Assembly (NCBI GenBank): GCA_030453005.1
Contig: JAKDLE010000082.1
Location: 1 to 8,483 of the forward strand
DNA length: 8,483 bases
Reading direction: 5' to 3'
DNA from: Pseudonocardia sp.
GTDB lineage: Bacteria; Actinomycetota; Actinomycetes; Mycobacteriales; Pseudonocardiaceae
Position 1 is the stretch's first letter. Each line of letters starts with the position of its first letter. A model generated the notes under the pieces. It had not been told where the DNA came from. It ran no database searches and saw nothing but the letters and a program-made list of their open reading frames with translations. The position numbers and the translations under genes are program-made. Shown here in pieces: positions 1 to 7,112 of this stretch.

Positions 1-870
1 CCCGGCGACGCGGCGGCACAGCACGGCGTATTCGCACCGCTCGATCTCGTCGAGGATCCCCTGGTAGAGCGTGAACGCGCAGCCGACGCAGGCACGCGAG
101 GGCGGTTCGAGCAGGTCGATGCCCGGGGCGGCGCGCCGGTAGGTGGCCCGGGTGCGGGCGACGAGGTGGGCGAGCGCACGCCGGACCCGGGCGTCGGGAC
201 GACGGTGTCGCCTGCTCCACGTCAACAACTCGCGGTCCACACCGAACGCGGCCAGCTCGTCGGCGGGCAGGTAGACCCGGCCACGGTCGAGGTCCTCGCC
301 GACGTCGCGCAGGAAGTTGGTGAGCTGGAACGCCACGCCCAACGCGGTGGCGGGGGCCTCGCCCTGCGCGAGCGGCACGGTCGCGCCCAGCACGGGGAGC
401 ATCTGCAGCCCGATGACGGCGGCGGAACCGTGCACGTAGACGGCGAGGTCTGCGTCGGTCGGGTAGTCGGTGACGTGGGTGTCCATCCGCATCGACGCCA
501 TGAAGTCGGTGAAGTGGCGGTGGTCGATGCCGTGGCGGCGGGCGGTGTCGGCGAGCGCGGCGAGCACCGGGTGCGCCGCCGGCCCGCCGTTGAGGGCGGA
601 GACGAGGTCTTTGGTGAGGGCGTCCAGCTCGGCGGCCTTGTCCTCGGCCGGGCGGTCGTCGCCCAGGTCGTCGACGATCTCGTCGGCGTAGCGGGCGAAG
701 CCGTAGAGGGCGTGCACCGCGGGCCGCCGCTCCGGGGGGAGCAGCCGGGTGGCGAGGAAGTAGGTGCGTCCGTGCTCCGCGTTGAGCGCGCGGGAGGTGG
801 CGTAGGCGGCGCGCAGGGACGGGTCGGTGATCCCGGCGGCGTCGAGCTCGGCCCGCCCGTCAGCAGGCAA
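1..870 (-). CDS. crtB: Phytoene synthase (15-cis-phytoene synthase), 3' end cut by window edge
   Basis: Condenses two geranylgeranyl diphosphates to phytoene, the first committed carotenoid step; a soluble or membrane-associated squalene/phytoene synthase-family enzyme. Visible residues 1-290 contain the first aspartate-rich motif DEIVD at 63-67 (within [16 protein letters not shown]), the second motif region [17 protein letters not shown] at 182-198 with DVGED at 189-193, and the YLP motif at 200-202. The family-typical N-terminal stretch [20 protein letters not shown] is at about residues 31-50. The only in-frame start is TTG at 870-868. It follows a weak AGG (879-877, spacer 6 nt) and overlaps the stop of the upstream mannosyltransferase gene by 11 bp, which suggests translational coupling. 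The frame is open back to about 1018, but that part lacks family similarity and overlaps the neighbour. The C-terminus lies beyond base 1; squalene synthase is less likely given the crtI and GGPP synthase neighbours. Confidence 0.95.
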   Translation of the reverse strand, partial: MPADGRAELDAAGITDPSLRAAYATSRALNAEHGRTYFLATRLLPPERRPAVHALYGFARYADEIVDDLGDDRPAEDKAAELDALTKDLVSALNGGPAAHPVLAALADTARRHGIDHRHFTDFMASMRMDTHVTDYPTDADLAVYVHGSAAVIGLQMLPVLGATVPLAQGEAPATALGVAFQLTNFLRDVGEDLDRGRVYLPADELAAFGVDRELLTWSRRHRRPDARVRRALAHLVARTRATYRRAAPGIDLLEPPSRACVGCAFTLYQGILDEIERCEYAVLCRRVAG

Positions 871-2452
871 GCCGGGCCTGCGCGTCCGCTCGTCGCAACC
901 CGAGCGGGTCGGGCCGGTGCAACGAGACCGCGGCGAGGGCGGCGAACAGCGAGCCGACGACGAGCAGCGGCAGGTTGTACATCGCCCCCTCGCCGTCGGG
1001 GTAGTAGACGATCATCAGGAAGAGCGAGAAGAAGACCATCACCGAGAGGCCGCGGGGGGTCCAGGTCGTCATCGCCAGCAGCACCATCCCCCAGCTGACG
1101 TACCAGGGCAGCGTGGTGGGGGAGAGCAGGGCCGCGGCGAGCAGCACGATCCCCGCGTGGCGCAGCGCGTCCGGGCCGCCCTCGCGCGACGCCCACCACT
1201 GGTGCACGGCGAGGCCCAGCAGGGCCAGGGCGCCGACGAGCCTGCCCACGTCGACGAAGGGCTGCATCGGCACCGGGACCACCAGGTTGACCAGCAGGTG
1301 CACGAACTGCCCCGCCCCGGTGGGCAGCGAGAGCCAGTTGACGATCATCGCGGGCGCGCTGAGTGCGGGCAGCCACCCCAGCCCCACCCCCGCGGCGACG
1401 GAGCACAGCGCGAAGACCGGCACGAAGATCCCGAGGCCGTACGCGGTGGCGCGGACGGTGCGCGCGAGCCGGGAGCCGGGCAGGTTCGCCGCCCAGACCA
1501 GTACGAGGAACGGCAGGGCCAGGCCCGCGCTCGCCTTCACGGCCATCGCGAGGGTGGCCGCGGCGATGCCGACGGGATGGCGCCCGCGCAGCGCGGCCAG
1601 AGCCGCCGTGGCGAGCAGGCCGACGACGAGCAGGTCGTTGTGGCCGCCACCGACCATGTGGATGACCATCACCGGGTTCGCGACGACGACCCACAACGCG
1701 AGCGCCGGACGTCCGCCCATCCGACGCGAGAGCTCCGGCACCGCCCGGATCAGCAGGAACAGCCCCGGGAGCAGGGCGATCCGCATGAGCACGACGCCGA
1801 GGATGATCGAGTCGCCCGCGAGCCACGCGATGCCCTTGGCGTAAAGGATGAACAGCGGACCGTAGGGCGCGGGGGTGTCCTGCCAGAAGTAGTGCACGTT
1901 CTCGGTGAAGATCCCCGGCATCACCTCGGGCCCGACGGAGTACGGGTCGAACCCGGCCAGCGGCAGCGCGCCCTGTGCGAGGTAGCTGAAGATGTCGCGG
2001 GTGAACAGCGGCGCCGAGAACAGCATCGGGACGAGCCAGACGAGCGCCGTGGTGAGCACCGCGCGCCCGCCGATGCGGTGCGCGAGCACCTCGCGACCCA
2101 GCCGCACCCACGCCCACGCCAGCAGGGCGACGCCGAGGTAGATCATCGCGTTGGCGAGCTCGCGGCCGTGACCGTAGCGCCAGAAGCCCAGCGGGGAGTC
2201 GGTCAGCAGCGGGTCGTCGACGAGCACGCCGCCCGCACCGAAGCCGCCGAGCACCATCAGCACCGACGCGGTGAGGCCCAGCAGCAGCGGCCCGCGGGGC
2301 GGGTCGCCGACCCGGGCCCGCCACGACGCGGCGCGGCGGGGTTCGGCGGGGTCCGGCGTCGTCGGGCCGGAGGCAGGCCCGGCCCGGCCTGCCGGCGACA
2401 CGGGCTCGACTGTCGGAGGCGTCGTGGCCGACGGCGGGGTCTGGGCGGTCAT
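860..2452 (-). CDS. mptA: Polyprenyl-phosphate-mannose-dependent alpha-(1->6)-mannosyltransferase, MptA/MptB family (carotenoid-operon-associated membrane protein)
   Basis: This 530-residue integral membrane protein belongs to the GT-C fold MptA/MptB family. In mycobacteria and corynebacteria these enzymes use polyprenyl-phosphate-mannose to extend the alpha-1,6-mannan backbone of lipomannan/lipoarabinomannan on the outer face of the membrane. A Pro/Ala-rich cytosolic tail (1-50) is followed by about a dozen hydrophobic spans. The GT-C acidic loop is seen as [12 protein letters not shown] (Arg152-Asp153), with further conserved-looking loops APYGPLF (195-201) and GGGHNDLL (268-275). ATG at 2452 is preceded by GAGGA with a 4-nt spacer. 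It lies 27 bp after crtI and overlaps crtB. A TIGR family for this protein is named for carotene-operon association. Position beside the idsA2-like gene favours MptA over MptB, but a paralogue with another acceptor is possible; the exact acceptor cannot be read from sequence. Confidence 0.85.
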   Translation of the reverse strand: MTAQTPPSATTPPTVEPVSPAGRAGPASGPTTPDPAEPRRAASWRARVGDPPRGPLLLGLTASVLMVLGGFGAGGVLVDDPLLTDSPLGFWRYGHGRELANAMIYLGVALLAWAWVRLGREVLAHRIGGRAVLTTALVWLVPMLFSAPLFTRDIFSYLAQGALPLAGFDPYSVGPEVMPGIFTENVHYFWQDTPAPYGPLFILYAKGIAWLAGDSIILGVVLMRIALLPGLFLLIRAVPELSRRMGGRPALALWVVVANPVMVIHMVGGGHNDLLVVGLLATAALAALRGRHPVGIAAATLAMAVKASAGLALPFLVLVWAANLPGSRLARTVRATAYGLGIFVPVFALCSVAAGVGLGWLPALSAPAMIVNWLSLPTGAGQFVHLLVNLVVPVPMQPFVDVGRLVGALALLGLAVHQWWASREGGPDALRHAGIVLLAAALLSPTTLPWYVSWGMVLLAMTTWTPRGLSVMVFFSLFLMIVYYPDGEGAMYNLPLLVVGSLFAALAAVSLHRPDPLGLRRADAQARLAC

Positions 2453-2479
2453 GGCGTCCTCATGCTGCCACGGCCGACT

Positions 2480-4039
2480 TCACGCGCCGTTGGGGACCCG
2501 GCAGGCGGTCGGCTCCGGGAGGCGACCGGTGACCCGCGCGGCGGCCAGCCGACCCGAGATCAGCACGGGCGGGATACCGACGCCCGGCGTGGTGCCGCAG
2601 CCGGCGAGCACCACGTTCTCGAACCCGCGCACGAGGTTGCGTGGCCGGAACGGCCCGGTCTGGGCGAAGGTGTGCGCCGCGGAGAACGGGGTGCCCGCCG
2701 CCATGCCCTGTGCGGCCCAGTCGTCCGGGGTGACCAGGCGCGACACCTCGATGTCGCCGGAGATCCCGGTGAGGCCGGGGTGCCCGCGGGCCTCCAGCGT
2801 GGCGAGCAGCTCGTCGCGGTAGGCGGGGCCGACCCGCGCCCAGTCGATGGGCCCGACCTCGAGGTTGGGGCAGGGAGCCAGGACGAAGAGCAGGTCGTGT
2901 CCGTCCGGCGCCAGGCCCGGGTCGGACGCGGTGGGACGGGTGACCAGCAGCGAGGGATCGCTCATCAACCGGCCCTCGTCGATGATCTCGGAGAACGTCT
3001 CGCGCCACTTCGCCCCGAAGGAGATGGTGTGGTGGGCCGCCTCGGCCCGCGCGCGGGCGAGCCCGGCGTGCAGCACCACGGCACTGGGGGAGTAGCGCAG
3101 CGGCAGCACCCGCCGCGGGGCCCGACCGAGCAGCTCGTGGACCACCGGCAGGTCCGGGGTGAGGACCACGGCGTCGGACGGAGTGCGGTCGGTGGGCGAC
3201 GCGACGTCGTCGGTGGCGCGGTGGCGGATGCCGGTGACGCGGCCGAGCCTGCGGTCGAGCCCGGTCACCGTGCGGCCGTAGTGGATCTCCGCGCCCGCGT
3301 CGACCGCGGCGTCGGCCAGGGCCTGGCCCACCGCGCGCAGCCCACCGCGCGGGAAGTGGACGCCCGCGATGGTGTCCATGAAGGCGATGACGCCGTACGC
3401 GCCCAGCGCCGTCTGCGGCGGCACCCCGGCGTAGAGCGCCTGGAAGGAGAAGATGCGGCGCAGCCGCTCGTCGGGCAGGAACCGCTCGATCGCCCGCCCG
3501 AGCCGTCCGAACCCGCCCAGCGCGGCCAGGCGGACGAGGTCGGCGCCCAACAGGTCCAGCGGGGAGTCGAAGTTGGCCCCGATGAACGTGTCGATCTCGG
3601 CCCGGTAGAGCTTCGTGAGCCACTCCCGCAGCCGGCCGTAGCCGGCCGCCGCGTCCGGTCCACAGACCGCGCGGATCTCGGACTCCATCGCGCCCGCGTC
3701 GGTGTGCACGTCGATGGTGGAGCCGTCGGCGAAGTGGGTGCGGTAGGCCGGGTCGAGGGTGAGCAGGTCCAGGCGCGCGGTGAGCTTCTCGCCGACCGCG
3801 CCGAACGCCTCGTCGAGCAGGTCGGGCATCGTCAGGACGGTGGGACCGGTGTCGACCCGGTAGGTGCCGTGCCCGGTCGTCACGTCCAGGCGGCCCGCCC
3901 GTCCCCCCGGGTGCTCACCCCGTTCCAGGATCGTGACGCGCCTGCCCGCTCCCAGCAGGTGCAGGGCCGTGGTCAGCCCGGCGAACCCGGCTCCGACGAT
4001 CACGACGTGGTCGGTCCGACCACGCACGGTCCGGATCAA
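2480..4039 (-). CDS. crtI: Phytoene desaturase (CrtI-type, FAD-dependent)
   Basis: Introduces conjugated double bonds into phytoene (towards neurosporene, lycopene or further) as an FAD-dependent amine-oxidase-fold enzyme at the membrane. The 519-residue length is normal for CrtI. The N-terminal dinucleotide-binding motif is VVIVGAGFAGL (GxGxxG at 16-21), with the ribose-binding Glu39 at the end of the next strand, then PGGRAGR (44-50) and DTGPTVLTMP (63-72). The C-terminal bacterial phytoene desaturase signature, from NVVLAGCGTTPGVG to ISG, is at 475-497. The start is TTG at 4039, preceded by a strong GGAGGAG (4049-4043), and it overlaps the upstream gene's stop as TTGA; an internal GTG at codon 5 is less well placed. 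The number of desaturation steps cannot be told from sequence. A CrtI-like C30 or diapo-enzyme is unlikely next to a GGPP-type synthase. Confidence 0.95.
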   Translation of the reverse strand: MIRTVRGRTDHVVIVGAGFAGLTTALHLLGAGRRVTILERGEHPGGRAGRLDVTTGHGTYRVDTGPTVLTMPDLLDEAFGAVGEKLTARLDLLTLDPAYRTHFADGSTIDVHTDAGAMESEIRAVCGPDAAAGYGRLREWLTKLYRAEIDTFIGANFDSPLDLLGADLVRLAALGGFGRLGRAIERFLPDERLRRIFSFQALYAGVPPQTALGAYGVIAFMDTIAGVHFPRGGLRAVGQALADAAVDAGAEIHYGRTVTGLDRRLGRVTGIRHRATDDVASPTDRTPSDAVVLTPDLPVVHELLGRAPRRVLPLRYSPSAVVLHAGLARARAEAAHHTISFGAKWRETFSEIIDEGRLMSDPSLLVTRPTASDPGLAPDGHDLLFVLAPCPNLEVGPIDWARVGPAYRDELLATLEARGHPGLTGISGDIEVSRLVTPDDWAAQGMAAGTPFSAAHTFAQTGPFRPRNLVRGFENVVLAGCGTTPGVGIPPVLISGRLAAARVTGRLPEPTACRVPNGA

Positions 4040-5229
4040 CGTCTCCTCCGGGTGGCGGCGTCGGCCAGCTCCGCCAGGCGCGCGGCGGCGGGCTCGGCGA
4101 TCTCGCCTGCGCTCAGTGCGTCGAGCGCGGAACCGGTGAGTGCCGCGATGCGCTGCTCGACGGCCTGCGCGGCGCCCAGCTCCAGGAGCAGAGCGCGGAT
4201 CCGCTCGACCCCGTCGGCGTCCAGGTCGGGGTCACCGATCGCGGCCTCCACGGCCTGCGTGGCGGCGCTGCCCGGCCCGGCCCGCTCCAGGGCGAGGGCC
4301 AGCAGCAGCGTGCGCTTGCCCTCGCGCAGGTCGTCGCCCGCGGGCTTGCCCGTGACCGCGGGGTCGCCGAACACGCCGAGCAGGTCGTCCCGCAGCTGGA
4401 AGGCGACGCCGATGTCGGCACCGAAGCGGCGGTAGCACGACGTCAGCTCCGGGGAGGCGCCGGCGATCGCGGCGCTCAGGTGCAACGGGCGCTCGACGGT
4501 GTAGGCGGCGGTCTTGTAGCGGCCCACCTGCAGGGCGGCCCGCGCCGAGGTGTCGCCGGTGGACTGGTGCAGCACGTCGAGGTACTGGCCCCCGAGCAGC
4601 TCGGTGCGCATCGCCTCCCACGGTGCGGCCGCCCGGCGCAGCGCGGCGGGGGAGAGGCCCGCGGCGCGCAGCATGTCGTCGGCCCAGGCCAGCGCGAGAT
4701 CACCCAACAGGATCGCCGCGGCGGCCCCGAACCGGGCGGGGCGCCCGCGCCAGCCGGACTCGGCGTGCCTGCGGGCGAAGTCCACATGCACGGTGGGCCG
4801 CCCCCGACGGGTCGCGGAGGCGTCCATCAGGTCGTCGTGCACCAGTGCGCAGGCCTGGATGAGCTCCAGGGCGCTGATGGCCCGCAACACGGCCGAGGCC
4901 TCGTCGTCGTCGGGCGAACCGCCCGCGCCGCGCCACCCCCACCAGGCGAAGGTGGGGCGCAGCCGCTTCCCGCCGCCGAGCACGAACGCGGTGAGCGCCT
5001 CGGCCGCCTCGCCGAACGCCGGGTCGATCGCAGTGGTGTCGACCGCACGTCGCGTCAGGTAGGCCGCCAGCGTGTCCTCGACGGCGCCAGCGAGACCCTC
5101 GTCGGGGACGGCGCCGCCCGGCTCGGTCGTGGCGGTGCGGGTCATCGGGATCGCGGAAGGCGTATCGGGCGGTGCGGCACCGTCCGAGGGTAACCGCGCG
5201 ACGGCGTGGCGGCGCGGCGACTGACTCAC
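4036..5229 (-). CDS. crtE: Polyprenyl diphosphate synthase, probably geranylgeranyl diphosphate synthase (IdsA2/CrtE-like)
   Basis: Trans-isoprenyl diphosphate synthase that adds isopentenyl diphosphate to allylic primers; here it probably supplies GGPP to CrtB and possibly other prenyl pathways. Motifs in the 397 residues: GGGKRLRP (85-92), first Asp-rich motif DDLMD (132-136), LLGDLALAWAD (174-184), GQYLDVL (214-220), and the second region QLRDDLLGVFGDP-TGK-DDLREGK (279-305), which is DDxxG rather than DDxxD, as in actinobacterial relatives. Small residues Cys127 and Ala128 at positions 5 and 4 before the first motif argue for a C20 or longer product rather than farnesyl diphosphate. The chosen GTG start (5229) has AGAGGG upstream; ATG at codon 29 lacks a ribosome site but cannot be excluded, since the first 40 residues are low-complexity. 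It is the first gene of the operon. The symbol idsA2 would be equally suitable by synteny. Confidence 0.9.
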   Translation of the reverse strand: MSQSPRRHAVARLPSDGAAPPDTPSAIPMTRTATTEPGGAVPDEGLAGAVEDTLAAYLTRRAVDTTAIDPAFGEAAEALTAFVLGGGKRLRPTFAWWGWRGAGGSPDDDEASAVLRAISALELIQACALVHDDLMDASATRRGRPTVHVDFARRHAESGWRGRPARFGAAAAILLGDLALAWADDMLRAAGLSPAALRRAAAPWEAMRTELLGGQYLDVLHQSTGDTSARAALQVGRYKTAAYTVERPLHLSAAIAGASPELTSCYRRFGADIGVAFQLRDDLLGVFGDPAVTGKPAGDDLREGKRTLLLALALERAGPGSAATQAVEAAIGDPDLDADGVERIRALLLELGAAQAVEQRIAALTGSALDALSAGEIAEPAAARLAELADAATRRRR

Positions 5230-5234
5230 CCCCG

Positions 5235-5240
5235 TACCCT
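5235..5240 (+). promoter_or_regulatory. Putative -10 element of the metF promoter (TACCCT)
   Basis: TACCCT fits the actinobacterial housekeeping -10 pattern TANNNT and sits 7 nt before a GTG codon at 5248, the spacing expected for a leaderless transcript. No convincing -35 is visible about 17 bp upstream, in a GC-rich stretch that is already inside the divergent prenyl synthase gene. On the other strand this hexamer overlaps the ribosome-binding region of that gene. Placement is inferred from pattern and spacing only. Confidence 0.35.
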
Positions 5241-5247
5241 CTGACCC

Positions 5248-5292
5248 GTGCCGAACGACGCGCGGGAGATCACCGGGGAGACCGCCGGATGA
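5248..5292 (+). CDS. Candidate 14-codon leader peptide upstream of and overlapping metF
   Basis: A GTG codon 7 nt after the -10-like TACCCT opens a 14-codon frame (MPNDAREITGETAG) whose TGA (5290-5292) overlaps the metF ATG (5289-5291) as ATGA. This is the geometry of a leaderless short ORF translationally coupled to the main gene, an arrangement known to be common in actinobacteria. The peptide has no run of Met, Cys or other regulatory codons, so classical attenuation is not suggested; coupling of ribosome loading is the simpler idea. It could equally be chance in a short GC-rich gap. No homology is claimed. Confidence 0.3.
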   Translation: MPNDAREITGETAG

Positions 5293-6182
5293 AGATCACG
5301 GAACGGATCGACAGGGACGTGCCGGTGTTCTCGGTGGAGTTCATGCCACCGAAGGACGAGGTGGGCGAGGCCGACCTGTGGAAGGCGATCCGTCGTCTGG
5401 AGCCGCTCGACCCGGCGTTCGCGTCGGTCACCTACGGCGCGGGCGGGTCCAGCCGCGACCGCACGGTCCGCACCACCGCGCGGATCGCCTCCGACAGCAC
5501 GTTGGTGCCGATGGCACACCTCACGGCCGTGTCGCACACGGTCGCCGAGCTGCGGCACGTCATCGGCGAGTACGCGGCGGCGGGCGTCCGCAACGTCCTC
5601 GCCGTGCGCGGTGACCCCCCCGGCGACCCGCTCGGCGAGTGGGTGGCCCATCCCGAGGGGCTCATCTACGCGGACGAGCTGGTCACGCTGGTGCGCCGGC
5701 TCGGCGACTTCTGCGTCGGCGTGGCCGCGTTCCCCTACGGACACCCGCGCTCGCCCGACGAGGACTCCGACCTGGAACGGCTCGTCGCCAAGGTGCGCGC
5801 GGGCGCGGACTTCGCGATCACCCAGCTGTTCCTGGAGCCCGAGGGCTTCCTGCGGTTGCGCGACCGTCTCGCCGCGGTGGGCTGCGAGGCCCCGATGCTG
5901 CCCGGGATCATGCCGCTCACCACGCTGCGCACGCTGCGGCGCGGCCCCGAGCTCTCCGGTGCGCCCCTGCCCCCCGCCGTCGTGGAGCGGCTGGAGCGGT
6001 TCGCCGACGACCCGGCGGCGTTCCGCGCGGCAGGCATGGACGTCACCACCGAGCTCTGCACCCGCCTGCTCGACGAGGGTGTGCGCGGCCTGCACTTCTA
6101 CACGTTCAACCGGTCGACGGCCACGACCGAGCTGGTGCACCGCCTCGGGCTCGGAGCGCGACGCGAGGCGGGCGTGGCCTGA
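5289..6182 (+). CDS. metF: 5,10-methylenetetrahydrofolate reductase
   Basis: Reduces 5,10-methylene-THF to 5-methyl-THF, the methyl donor for methionine synthesis; a cytosolic TIM-barrel enzyme, usually FAD-dependent. The 297 residues match the usual bacterial MetF length of about 300. Visible motifs: VEFMPPK (16-22; Glu17 equivalent to the catalytic Glu of E. coli MetF), VTYGAGGSSRDRT (47-59), VLAVRGDPP (103-111, with flavin/folate-site Asp109), AGADFAITQLF (171-181, Gln179 matching the folate-contact Gln), PGIMP (205-209) and GLHFYTFNR (267-275). The start at 5289 is chosen because homology begins at MKITERI and GGGGAG lies upstream; the frame extends back to 5172 only with unrelated, low-complexity residues that overlap the divergent gene. 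It is convergent with lppM. Some mycobacterial proteins of this type were reported to be flavin-independent; the sequence alone does not settle cofactor use. Confidence 0.93.
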   Translation: MKITERIDRDVPVFSVEFMPPKDEVGEADLWKAIRRLEPLDPAFASVTYGAGGSSRDRTVRTTARIASDSTLVPMAHLTAVSHTVAELRHVIGEYAAAGVRNVLAVRGDPPGDPLGEWVAHPEGLIYADELVTLVRRLGDFCVGVAAFPYGHPRSPDEDSDLERLVAKVRAGADFAITQLFLEPEGFLRLRDRLAAVGCEAPMLPGIMPLTTLRTLRRGPELSGAPLPPAVVERLERFADDPAAFRAAGMDVTTELCTRLLDEGVRGLHFYTFNRSTATTELVHRLGLGARREAGVA

Positions 6183-6202
6183 GGAGGGCGTGGCCTGAGG
6201 AG
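6171..6202 (+). repeat. Two perfect tandem copies of a 16-bp unit spanning the metF stop
   Basis: The unit GGCGTGGCCTGAGGAG occurs at 6171-6186 and directly again at 6187-6202, followed by a partial third copy (GGCG). The metF TGA lies in the first copy, so the duplication is entirely 3' of the stop and does not change the protein. It fills most of the 30-bp gap before the convergent lppM stop. It looks like a recent slippage duplication. Confidence 0.85.
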
Positions 6203-6212
6203 GGCGGAGGCG

Positions 6213-6896
6213 TCAGCGGGCGGCAGGCCCCACCGGTGGGTTGCGCGTGCGGCGGGCCAGCAGGACGACCGCCGCAGCCGCCAGCGCGACCACCGCGGCG
6301 AGGCCGAGGGTCCAGTTCAGCGGGGACGGTGCCCCGGGGTCGTCGAACGCCACCACCGCCTCGATGTCGCCGACCTCGCCCGCTTCGAACGTCCAGCTGA
6401 CGGTGCCGGAGTCGGCGTCGCCGTTCGCGTCGAGGATCCGGCCCGGAAAGCTGATCTTGAGCTGGAAGTCGGCGCGGTCGGCGTCGACGGTGGTGAGGTC
6501 GACCGCGCCGCTCACCAGGACCCGGTTGCCCGCGCGGCGCAGCGCCAGCTCCACCTGGTCCCCGTTCGCTCCGGCCCCCTCGATGAGCTCACCGACCTGG
6601 GGGAAGGTGAGGTCGGAGAACTGGACCACCGAGCCGGCGTAGCCGTCCTGGCGGTACTCGGACACGTCGACGTCGTCGGCCAGGGCGGGTGGCAGGGTGA
6701 TCTCCGGCCCCGGGTCCTCGGGCCCCTGCTCCGGGGTGGCGATGACGATCTCGCCGCGCACGGTGTCGTCGGGCTGCACGGCCAGCGCCGCCTGGACACG
6801 TGCACAGCCGGAGAGGGCCAGCAGGGTGAGGAGCAGGGCGAGCAGGAGCGCCGGACGCGAGGACCGGGCGGCGGGCCGGGCGGACGGGGAGGACAT
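6213..6896 (-). CDS. lppM: LppM-family lipoprotein (DUF3153-type) with C-terminal membrane anchor
   Basis: Predicted exported lipoprotein of 227 residues. A short Arg-containing N-region (RSSRP) and a Leu-rich core (about 16-28) lead to the lipobox LSGC with modifiable Cys31. An acidic, mostly beta-type extracytoplasmic domain (about 32-190, including GEIVIATPE and the aromatic VVQFSDLTFPQVGEL) follows. A transmembrane helix at about 194-215 ends in the stop-transfer ARRTR. Mycobacterium tuberculosis LppM has the same layout and, as I recall, a lipid-cavity domain reported to bind phosphatidylinositol mannosides and an effect on phagosome maturation; the second role is unlikely to transfer to a non-pathogen. 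ATG at 6896 is the start that places the signal peptide at the N-terminus; no good ribosome site precedes it, and a 61-residue in-frame extension lacks export features. Neighbouring mptA makes a lipoglycan link plausible. Confidence 0.85.
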   Translation of the reverse strand: MSSPSARPAARSSRPALLLALLLTLLALSGCARVQAALAVQPDDTVRGEIVIATPEQGPEDPGPEITLPPALADDVDVSEYRQDGYAGSVVQFSDLTFPQVGELIEGAGANGDQVELALRRAGNRVLVSGAVDLTTVDADRADFQLKISFPGRILDANGDADSGTVSWTFEAGEVGDIEAVVAFDDPGAPSPLNWTLGLAAVVALAAAAVVLLARRTRNPPVGPAAR

Positions 6897-6950
6897 GGCG
6901 TCATGGTGCCGGCCGCCCCCGACACCCACGGCTCTGCGCCGGCGGAGGCA

Positions 6951-6962
6951 CTCTCCGGAGAG
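6951..6962. promoter_or_regulatory. Perfect 12-bp palindrome upstream of lppM
   Basis: CTCTCCGGAGAG reads identically on both strands and lies about 55 bp before the lppM start codon. It could be an operator half-site pair or nothing; a minus-strand TTGGAC next to it is not followed by a -10-like hexamer at proper spacing. No regulator is assigned. Confidence 0.2.
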
Positions 6963-7013
6963 GTCCAACGCGGCGGCGAGGCTGAGCGGGTCGGCATGCC
7001 GTCGCCGGGTCGA

Positions 7014-7037
7014 GTGATCACCGTCTGACGCACGGTG
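7014..7037. other. Inverted repeats in the GNAT-lppM intergenic region (possible terminator or operator)
   Basis: The 216-bp gap 6897-7112 has no supported gene. It contains the 8-bp palindrome GTGATCAC (7014-7021) overlapping a hairpin with stem CACCGT (7019-7024) and ACGGTG (7032-7037) around a 7-nt loop. It sits about 75 bp past the acetyltransferase stop, so it could end that transcript, though no T-run follows on the minus strand. It could also act in control of lppM. Confidence 0.3.
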
Positions 7038-7112
7038 CTGCGGTCGCCGCCGCGGAAACGTGCGGCTGGCGGGGATCATGGACCCGTGTGCCGGGCGAGA
7101 TCGCTCCCGGGG

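Noticed and set aside
222..2324. 700-codon minus-strand frame overlapping mptA and crtB
   Set aside because: It is the +1 shadow of both genes: Ser/Pro/Thr/Arg-rich with no motifs, while the true frames show GT-C and phytoene synthase motifs.
827..4435. Very long plus-strand open frame (about 1,200 codons) opposite mptA, crtI and the prenyl synthase gene
   Set aside because: Composition is Arg/Gly/Gln/His/Glu-rich with no domain pattern, and it runs antisense to three genes with clear motifs; a typical GC-rich antisense shadow.
5172..5288. N-terminal extension of MetF by 39 codons
   Set aside because: The extra residues are not MetF-like, overlap the divergent gene's start, and lack a ribosome site; homology begins at 5289.
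5226..6140. 304-codon minus-strand frame opposite metF
   Set aside because: Antisense to MetF, whose motifs are intact; no recognisable domain.
6229..6240. Palindrome CCCACCGGTGGG at the end of lppM as a bidirectional terminator
   Set aside because: A perfect palindrome leaves only a 4-bp stem once a loop forms, no T-run follows on either strand, and it lies in coding sequence.
6897..7079. 61-residue N-terminal extension of the LppM protein
   Set aside because: It would bury the signal peptide and lipobox far from the N-terminus.
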